7,912 nucleotides of DNA from Actinomycetes bacterium (GTDB taxonomy: Bacteria > Actinomycetota > Acidimicrobiia > Acidimicrobiales > RAAP-2), in NCBI GenBank assembly GCA_021850345.1, contig JAJZMN010000221.1, forward strand, positions 1 to 7,912, written 5' to 3'. This document shows, one piece after another, positions 1 to 4,740 of the stretch (position 1 is the stretch's first letter; each line of letters begins with the position of its first letter). Under the pieces are notes generated by a model. It did not search any database, was not told where the DNA came from, and saw only the letters and a program-made list of their open reading frames with translations. Made by a program: the position numbers and the translations under genes.

Positions 1-1009
1 GCCGCTGCCATACGGTTCCCGTGCCGGTGAGCCTGAAGCCCAGCTGCTCGTTGATGCGGATCATCGGCTCGTTGGACGTGGCGTTGGTCGTCACGACGCG
101 CCGGGTCGCCGGGAAGACCTCCGCGAGCCGGCGGAGGTTCGCCACCTTGAGGAGCATCCCGAGCCGGTGGCCTCGGTGGGCCGGCATGACGATCGTGTCG
201 AACTGGTACGCGACGACTGGTGTCTCCCGAGGGACGCCGATCTGGGTGAACCCGGCGAGCTCGCCGTCGGGCGAGATCGCCGCCACGGCGATCGTGGCGC
301 GGCCCATCGCCTCGACCACGTGCTCGAACTGCCGGAGCCGGGCAACGTCCCACGTCTCCGGCTCGGCCTCGAGCTCGCCCAACGGAATGTCGGTGGACAT
401 GGAGGCCGCCGCGCGGACCCGCCCGGCTTCCCACTCCCGAGGACACGGACCCTCCCAGCACACGAGCCGGTAGCCGCTCGCACGGGCGCGCGCCTCGGAC
501 TCGAGCGCGTCGAGGCGCGCGGGGTCGACCGGGACGTCCAGCTGCCAGCGGGTCTCGGCGAGCGCGGGCTCGTACCCCGCGTCCCGGGCGAAACGGTCGC
601 GGTGCTCGGCCTCGGGCGAGCCGAGCGGGGCCTCGGTCGTCCCGGACAAGACGCGGCGGCGCCGCGCCGCCGCGTGGCCCTCTGCCGCTTCGAGGAGGGC
701 GCGGCCGATGCCGCGGTGCTGCCACGCGGGGTCGACCCAGACCTCGATGTCGGCGGCGTCGAGGTTGTCGAGGAGCTCCATCCGGAGCTGGAAGCAGCCC
801 ACGACCGCCGCGCCGACCCGGGCCACGCCGAGCACGTGGTCCCGGACGCCCGGCTGGTCCAAGAGGGCGGCACGCTCGTGGAGGGACCAGCCCGGATCGC
901 CGGGCCAGTCCGCCCTGTCGACTGCGGAGAGCGGGGAGAACCACTCTTCCAGGGACGCCGGACCTCGGGGGCGGACGAGGTCGAGGCGGAGGCGCTCGGG
1001 AGCGGTCAC
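1..1009 (-). CDS. Tandem GNAT-domain N-acetyltransferase (C-terminus cut by window edge)
   Basis: Reading down from GTG at 1009 gives 336 uninterrupted codons to the window edge with no stop, so the 3' end is missing. The protein has two GNAT folds, which are acetyl-CoA-dependent acyltransferases, probably cytoplasmic. Domain 1 (about residues 10-160) has the acetyl-CoA-binding motif A as DPAWQHRGIGRALLEAA (residues 93-109), with the Q-x-x-G-x-G core. Domain 2 (about 180 to the end) has MPAHRGHRLGMLLKVANL (275-292) followed by TTNATSNEPMIRINEQLGF (307-325), the usual GNAT C-terminal motif. Both are typical of actinobacterial tandem-GNAT proteins, a group that also includes mycothiol synthase, but I see no reason to name this one MshD. 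Substrate unknown. GTG 1009 is preferred because a TATGGT -10 box ends 7 bases upstream and no Shine-Dalgarno site is visible, which suggests a leaderless transcript. GTG at 1015 is in frame and is an alternative. The gene is divergent from the peptidase. Confidence 0.9.
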   Translation of the reverse strand, partial: MTAPERLRLDLVRPRGPASLEEWFSPLSAVDRADWPGDPGWSLHERAALLDQPGVRDHVLGVARVGAAVVGCFQLRMELLDNLDAADIEVWVDPAWQHRGIGRALLEAAEGHAAARRRRVLSGTTEAPLGSPEAEHRDRFARDAGYEPALAETRWQLDVPVDPARLDALESEARARASGYRLVCWEGPCPREWEAGRVRAAASMSTDIPLGELEAEPETWDVARLRQFEHVVEAMGRATIAVAAISPDGELAGFTQIGVPRETPVVAYQFDTIVMPAHRGHRLGMLLKVANLRRLAEVFPATRRVVTTNATSNEPMIRINEQLGFRLTGTGTVWQR

Positions 1010-1015
1010 GGGCAC

Positions 1016-1021
1016 ACCATA
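1016..1021 (-). promoter_or_regulatory. Putative -10 box for leaderless acetyltransferase transcript
   Basis: On the minus strand TATGGT (fits TAnnnT) is followed by six bases and then GTG at 1009. That is the spacing expected if transcription starts on the first base of the start codon. The -35 region (about 1039-1046) reads GTACTT/TACTTT, a poor match to consensus. The same TATGGT hexamer lies in front of padR. Confidence 0.4.
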
Positions 1022-1037
1022 GCGGCCACTGGACCGA

Positions 1038-1053
1038 AAAGTACGAAAGTACG
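1038..1053. repeat. Tandem direct repeat AAAGTACG x2 in divergent promoter region
   Basis: AAAGTACG occurs twice head to tail (1038-1045 and 1046-1053) and is followed by TACATATGG. It covers the -35 region of the acetyltransferase promoter on the minus strand. It also lies between a weak plus-strand -35/-10 pair, TGGACC (1030-1035) and TACATA (1054-1059). It may be a regulator-binding site; no regulator is identified. Confidence 0.35.
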
Positions 1054-1118
1054 TACATATGGCCGCGCCGCTGACGACGTCCGGCGACGGGAGCGCCACC
1101 GCGTTGCGCCTCCACGGC

Positions 1119-1135
1119 TCGTACGGCTGGTACGA
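1119..1135. promoter_or_regulatory. Inverted repeat TCGTAC-GGCTG-GTACGA upstream of peptidase
   Basis: Perfect 6-bp arms (1119-1124 and 1130-1135) are separated by 5 bases, 58 bp before the peptidase start. It could be an operator or a small hairpin in the leader. The arms contain GTAC, as does the tandem repeat about 70 bp upstream. The remainder of 1060-1180 shows no convincing gene or promoter. Confidence 0.25.
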
Positions 1136-1192
1136 CGACCTCGCGGCGCGACAGGAGGTGGCCTATCGTGACCGGGCCGGAAGGAGGCGACG

Positions 1193-3211
1193 ATGGACGG
1201 AACCGCGCGGGGCATGTACCCCGAGGACATCGGGCTCTTGCGCCAGGTCGGCGACCCGAGGGTGTCTCCCGACGGCTCGCTGGTCGCGTTCGTGGTGACG
1301 GCGGTGGATCTGGACGACAACCGGTACCGGCGCGCGGTCCACCTCGTCACGGTCGAGAACGACGCCCCCGCCCGGCCGTTCTCCTCCGGGCCGGGCGACG
1401 CCCTCGCGCGCTGGTCGCCCGACGGCGCGTACCTCGCGTTCGTGTCAAAGGACGAGGACAAGCCCGCCGAGATCTGCGTGCTGCCGGTCGGCCGCGGCGG
1501 CGAACGCGTCGTGGTCGCGACGCTTGCCGAGTCGCCGACGGAGCTCGAATGGTCTCCCGACGGCACGCGTCTCGCCTTCGTGGTGCGCGATCCGGATCCC
1601 GCTCGCTACGGCGAGGTGGGCGAGACGCGAAAGCCCAAGGACATGCCTGCGCGGCGGGTGACGACGTTCTATTCCCGGCTGAACGGCGAGGACTTCGTCG
1701 TCGATCGGCCGAGCCGCGTGATGGTCGTCCCCTCCGACGGGTCGGCACCGCCAGTGCGGCTCACCGACGGACCCTTCCAGGCGCACGGCGTCGCCTGGTC
1801 GCCCGACGGCACGCAGATCGCCTTCGCCTCGGGTCGGCACGACCATTGGGACCTCGACGCCGCGGTGGACCTCTTCCGCACGGCCTCGGACGGATCGGGC
1901 GCGCCGGCGCGGCTCACGCCGACGTCCGGCTCGTTCTCCGCGCCCGCGTGGTCCCCTGACGGGACGCGGCTCGCCTACCTCGTCGACCCGACGCCGATGG
2001 ACTCCCCGCGCCACGAACGCCTCGGCGTGCTCACACTGGCTGCAGGCACGCTCCACGACCTCACCGGCGGCCTGGACCGGAACTGCGCGCCGTACGGGTA
2101 CTCGCGCGCCCCGCTCTGGTGGGGAGACGAGCTGCTGTGCCTCGTCGAGGACGCGGGCAACGTCCACCTGTACGCGTTCGGCGTCACAGGGACGGCGCCG
2201 CCGCGGCGGGTCGCCGGCGGCGACCGCTGGATCTCGGGCTTCGACGCCGCCGCCGGGGTGCTCGCGCTTGCCGTGAGCACGCCGACCACGCTGCCCGAGC
2301 TCCACGTCCGCGCGCTCGCCTTGCCGGCGGCGAGCAACCGAGACGGGGGAGAGCGCCGACGGACCGACGTGTCGGCACCGGTCCGTGCGAGGGCCCAGCT
2401 CGTCGAGCCGCAGCCCTTCGTCGCACGGGCCCCCGACGGCACCGAGGTGCCGTGCTGGGCGATGCCGCCGGTCGGCGCCGATGATGGAGGCCGGCACCCG
2501 ACGCTGCTCAACATCCACGGTGGGCCGTTCACCTCCTATGGCAACCGGTTCTTCGACGAGTTCCAGATGCAGACGGGTGCCGGCTTCGGCGTCCTGTACT
2601 GCAACCCGCGAGGGAGCTCGGGGTACTCGGAGGAGTGGGGGCGCGCGGTGCGCTGGCCGGGTTGGGACCACGACCCGGGGTCGGGCTGGGGCGGGGTCGA
2701 CTACGGCGACGTGCTGGCCTGCGTGGAGGAAGGCGCGTCCCGGTTCGGATGGGTGGACCCCGAGCGGCTCGGCGTGCTCGGCGGGTCCTACGGCGGCTAC
2801 ATGACGTCGTGGATCATCGGCCACACCGACCGGTTCAAGGCGGCGTGCTCCGAGCGGGCGGTCAACAACCTGCTGACGCTCGAGGCGAGCTCGGACATCG
2901 CCACGGCCTTCCGGGGGTACGTCGGCCGGACGCACCTCGAGGACCCCGAGGCGTACCTCTCACGGTCGCCGATCCGCTTCGTCGACGCGATGTCGACGCC
3001 GGTGCTCCTCCTTCATGCCGAAGAGGACCTGCGTTGTCCCATCTCGCAGGCCGAAGAGCTCTTCGTGGCGCTGCGGCTGCTCGGTCGCGAGCCCGCGTTC
3101 GTCCGCTTCCCGGCGGAGAGCCACGAGCTGTCCCGGTCGGGTGCGCCGCGCCACCGTGTCGAGCGCGCCGAGATCATCCTCGACTGGTTCCGCGGGCACC
3201 TCGGCGCCTGA
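1193..3211 (+). CDS. S9-family serine peptidase (acylaminoacyl / dipeptidyl aminopeptidase type)
   Basis: This 672-residue protein matches prolyl-oligopeptidase-family enzymes (COG1506 type), which cleave short or N-terminally blocked peptides. Residues about 20-390 form a beta-propeller gate, shown by repeated PD40-like strands: WSPDGAYLAF (74-83), WSPDGTRLAF (120-129), WSPDGTQIAF (202-211) and WSPDGTRLAY (253-262). Residues about 405-672 are the alpha/beta-hydrolase domain. It has HGGP (442-445), NPRGSSGY (471-478) and the nucleophile elbow GGSYGG with Ser532; Asp612 in HAEEDLRCP and His644 in ESHELSRSG complete the triad. Length is normal for the family and all catalytic residues are present, so it should be active. 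There is no signal peptide or membrane segment, so it is probably cytoplasmic. ATG 1193 is chosen because AAGGAGG (1181-1187) lies 5 bases upstream. An in-frame ATG at codon 8 is less likely. Exact substrate preference (acyl-peptide or dipeptide release) cannot be read from the sequence. Confidence 0.96.
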   Translation: MDGTARGMYPEDIGLLRQVGDPRVSPDGSLVAFVVTAVDLDDNRYRRAVHLVTVENDAPARPFSSGPGDALARWSPDGAYLAFVSKDEDKPAEICVLPVGRGGERVVVATLAESPTELEWSPDGTRLAFVVRDPDPARYGEVGETRKPKDMPARRVTTFYSRLNGEDFVVDRPSRVMVVPSDGSAPPVRLTDGPFQAHGVAWSPDGTQIAFASGRHDHWDLDAAVDLFRTASDGSGAPARLTPTSGSFSAPAWSPDGTRLAYLVDPTPMDSPRHERLGVLTLAAGTLHDLTGGLDRNCAPYGYSRAPLWWGDELLCLVEDAGNVHLYAFGVTGTAPPRRVAGGDRWISGFDAAAGVLALAVSTPTTLPELHVRALALPAASNRDGGERRRTDVSAPVRARAQLVEPQPFVARAPDGTEVPCWAMPPVGADDGGRHPTLLNIHGGPFTSYGNRFFDEFQMQTGAGFGVLYCNPRGSSGYSEEWGRAVRWPGWDHDPGSGWGGVDYGDVLACVEEGASRFGWVDPERLGVLGGSYGGYMTSWIIGHTDRFKAACSERAVNNLLTLEASSDIATAFRGYVGRTHLEDPEAYLSRSPIRFVDAMSTPVLLLHAEEDLRCPISQAEELFVALRLLGREPAFVRFPAESHELSRSGAPRHRVERAEIILDWFRGHLGA

Positions 3212-3225
3212 AGCCGTCCGCTTGC

Positions 3226-3308
3226 CCTCTTGCCGCCGCCGCCGTTCCTCTTGATCCGCCGCGGTGCCTCTTGATTCCGCCGCGGTGCCTCTTGATTCCG
3301 CCGCTGTT
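3226..3308. repeat. Four tandem 21-bp repeats upstream of padR
   Basis: The units begin at 3226, 3247, 3267 and 3288 and all start with CCTCTTG. The second is 20 bp, having lost one T. The third and fourth match at 19 of 21 positions; the first is more diverged (17 of 21 against the fourth). Units 2-4 contain TTGAT, which resembles a -35 box. The 21-bp period is two helical turns, so any bound protein would repeat on one face. The array fills most of the 152-bp gap between the peptidase stop and padR and is not part of a plausible gene. Confidence 0.75.
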
Positions 3309-3333
3309 CTCGCAGTAGCATACTGCGTATGGT
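3305..3333 (+). promoter_or_regulatory. Putative padR operon promoter
   Basis: Two placements are possible. One is TATGGT at 3328-3333 as -10, with a weak -35 (TGTTCT, 3305-3310) at exactly 17 bp spacing. The other is TAGCAT (3316-3321) with TTGATT (3292-3297) in the last 21-bp repeat at 18 bp spacing. Either way the palindrome at 3311-3327 overlaps the core promoter. A Shine-Dalgarno site GGAGGG (3353-3358) follows, 5 bases before the padR GTG. Confidence 0.45.
3311..3327. promoter_or_regulatory. Palindromic operator, probably PadR autoregulatory site
   Basis: CGCAGTAGCATACTGCG has perfect 7-bp arms around a 3-base centre and lies 37 bp before the padR start, inside the promoter core. PadR proteins are dimers that commonly bind palindromes at their own promoters, so this is the natural candidate site. 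It is not the classical ATGT-N8-ACAT PadR site, so assignment to this PadR is inference. Confidence 0.6.
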
Positions 3334-3363
3334 GCGGGATGTTCCTTCCGGTGGAGGGTCGCG

Positions 3364-3942
3364 GTGAGCGTACGGCACGCCCTGCTGGCATTACTCGGCG
3401 AAAGCCCGAAGTACGGTTTGCAGCTCCGCCAGGAGTTCGAGGAGAGCACCGGGGAGATCTGGCCGCTCAACGTCGGGCAGGTGTACTCCACGCTGCAGCG
3501 TCTCGAGCGTGACGAGCTGATCGAGTCCGACGACCAGGAACAGGAAGCCGGTCCGCAGAAGGTGTTCCGGATCACCGCGGCGGGCTGGAAGGAACTGGAC
3601 GAGTGGCTCAGCACCCCGCCAGACATGACCGCGCCGCCCCGGGACGAGCTCGTCATCAAGATCCTGTCGGCGCTCAGGGTCCCAAGCGTCTCGGTGCACG
3701 ACGTGATCCAGGTCCACCGCCGCTACGTCGTGCAGCTGATGCAGCAGTGGACGCGGCTCAAAGAGGACGAGGCCGAGTTCGATCTCACCTTCGCCCTCGT
3801 GGCGGATGCCGAGCTGCTCCGCCTCGACTCGGTGGTCCGCTGGCTCGACGCCGCCGACGGCCGGCTGAAGCGTGCCGCCCTCGAGGTGCCGTCGAGCAAG
3901 CCGATCCCGCTCATCCGGCGGAGGCTGGTCGCGCGGCGATGA
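3364..3942 (+). CDS. PadR-family transcriptional regulator
   Basis: A 192-residue protein. The N-terminal winged helix-turn-helix (about 3-85) has the PadR hallmarks: HALLALLGESPKYGLQL (5-21), then IWPLNVGQVYSTLQRLERD (32-50), which covers the recognition helix, and a wing leading to FRITAAGWKEL (68-78). The C-terminal half (about 92-172) is helical and fits the PadR C-terminal dimerisation domain (Vir_act_alpha_C type). PadR proteins are usually repressors whose DNA binding is relieved by a small ligand or by a sensed stress. It is the first gene of an operon: its TGA overlaps the ATG of the ABC ATPase (ATGA), so translation is probably coupled. That, and the palindrome in its promoter, point to autoregulation and control of the transporter, as known for LmrR with LmrCD. 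GTG 3364 is supported by GGAGGG 5 bases upstream. The ligand is unknown. Confidence 0.93.
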   Translation: MSVRHALLALLGESPKYGLQLRQEFEESTGEIWPLNVGQVYSTLQRLERDELIESDDQEQEAGPQKVFRITAAGWKELDEWLSTPPDMTAPPRDELVIKILSALRVPSVSVHDVIQVHRRYVVQLMQQWTRLKEDEAEFDLTFALVADAELLRLDSVVRWLDAADGRLKRAALEVPSSKPIPLIRRRLVARR

Positions 3943-4673
3943 CCTATCTCGAGCTACGGGCGGTCTCCAAGACCTACGGGACCGGACCGGCAGAGGTGCA
4001 CGCGCTCTGCGACATCAATCTCGGCGTCGAGCGGGGAGCGCTGGTGGCGGTGATGGGACCGAGCGGGTCGGGGAAGTCGACGCTCCTCACGATTGCCGGG
4101 AGCCTCGAGGAGCCGACGAGCGGGGAGGTCGTCATCGGAGGCCAGTCGCTCGGCGAGATGTCGCGCAACGACAAGGCGCGGCTTCGTCGCAGGACCGTCG
4201 GGTACGTGTTCCAGGACTTCAATCTCCTTGCCGGCCTGACTGCCGCCGAGAACGTCTCCTTGCCGCTCGAGCTCGACGGCCTCTCGGCGAAGAAGGCGCA
4301 TCTCGCCGGCATGGCCGCTCTGGAGCAGCTGGGTCTCGTCGACCGCGCCTCGCACTACCCTGACGAGCTCTCCGGTGGCGAGCGCCAGCGGGTGGCGATC
4401 GCGCGAGCGGTCGTGGGCGAGCGATCGCTGCTCCTCGCCGACGAGCCGTCGGGTGCCCTCGACTCGGCCAACGGCGAGGCGGTCATGCGCATGATCCTGA
4501 CGGCGTGCCACCGCGGCGTCGCGGCGATGGTCGTCACGCACGACGCGCAGCTCGCGTCGTGGGCGGACCGTGTGGTGTTCATCCGCGACGGGCGGGTCGT
4601 CGACCAGACGGAGCCCCCGCCGGCCCCCGAAGCGTTGCTGGAGGAGATCCCGACGCCGAGCCCACGCCGATAG
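3939..4673 (+). CDS. ABC transporter ATP-binding protein (MacB/LolD type)
   Basis: A 244-residue ATPase subunit with every catalytic motif: Walker A GPSGSGKST (40-48), Q-loop VFQDFNLL (90-97), signature LSGGERQRVAIARA (144-157), Walker B LLLADEP (164-170) with catalytic Glu169, D-loop SGALDS (171-176) and the switch His201 in VVTHD. The SGALDSANGE version and the VFQDFNLL Q-loop place it with the MacB/LolD/FtsE-like ATPases that pair with FtsX-type permeases. It acts on the cytoplasmic face and should power the permease encoded next. The start overlaps the padR stop by 4 bases (ATGA), which settles the start; an open frame continues upstream but only as an out-of-frame shadow of padR. The C-terminal 20 residues are proline- and glutamate-rich and probably not part of the core fold. 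A 67-bp gap follows before the permease. Confidence 0.95.
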   Translation: MTYLELRAVSKTYGTGPAEVHALCDINLGVERGALVAVMGPSGSGKSTLLTIAGSLEEPTSGEVVIGGQSLGEMSRNDKARLRRRTVGYVFQDFNLLAGLTAAENVSLPLELDGLSAKKAHLAGMAALEQLGLVDRASHYPDELSGGERQRVAIARAVVGERSLLLADEPSGALDSANGEAVMRMILTACHRGVAAMVVTHDAQLASWADRVVFIRDGRVVDQTEPPPAPEALLEEIPTPSPRR

Positions 4674-4692
4674 TGGTGGAAAGGCGACGTTC

Positions 4693-4704
4693 GGCCCGCG
4701 GGCC
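4693..4704. repeat. 12-bp perfect palindrome between ATPase and permease genes
   Basis: GGCCCGCGGGCC is a perfect palindrome in the 67-bp gap, about 36 bp before the permease start. With no loop it can only form a weak hairpin. In such GC-rich DNA it may be chance. It could also be a partial processing or attenuation element that changes the ATPase-to-permease ratio. Confidence 0.25.
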
Positions 4705-4740
4705 CGCAGGTCATTCATGGGGCGAAGGAGGGGGGACTCC

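Noticed and set aside
167..1171. Plus-strand open frame of 334 codons over the acetyltransferase
   Set aside because: The minus-strand frame from 1009 has two full GNAT motifs; this frame is its antisense shadow.
1059..1298. Possible small protein starting at ATG 1059 upstream of the peptidase
   Set aside because: No Shine-Dalgarno site, and the frame runs out of frame into the peptidase coding sequence with Arg/Ser-rich, shadow-like residues.
1168..1959. GTG at 1168 with AGGAGG (1153-1158) as an alternative gene start
   Set aside because: It is out of frame with the peptidase and its translation is Arg/Gly-rich shadow sequence; ATG 1193 has a better-placed AAGGAGG and the correct frame.
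1445..2935. Minus-strand open frame of 496 codons opposite the peptidase
   Set aside because: The translation is Arg/Pro/Ala-rich without domains, while the plus strand encodes an intact S9 peptidase.
3226..3308. Tandem repeats as a CRISPR array
   Set aside because: The units are directly adjacent with no unique spacers and are only 21 bp long.
3311..3327. Palindrome as the terminator of the peptidase gene
   Set aside because: It lies 100 bp after the stop, has no T-run after it, and is followed directly by a -10 box and the padR leader, so an operator is more likely.
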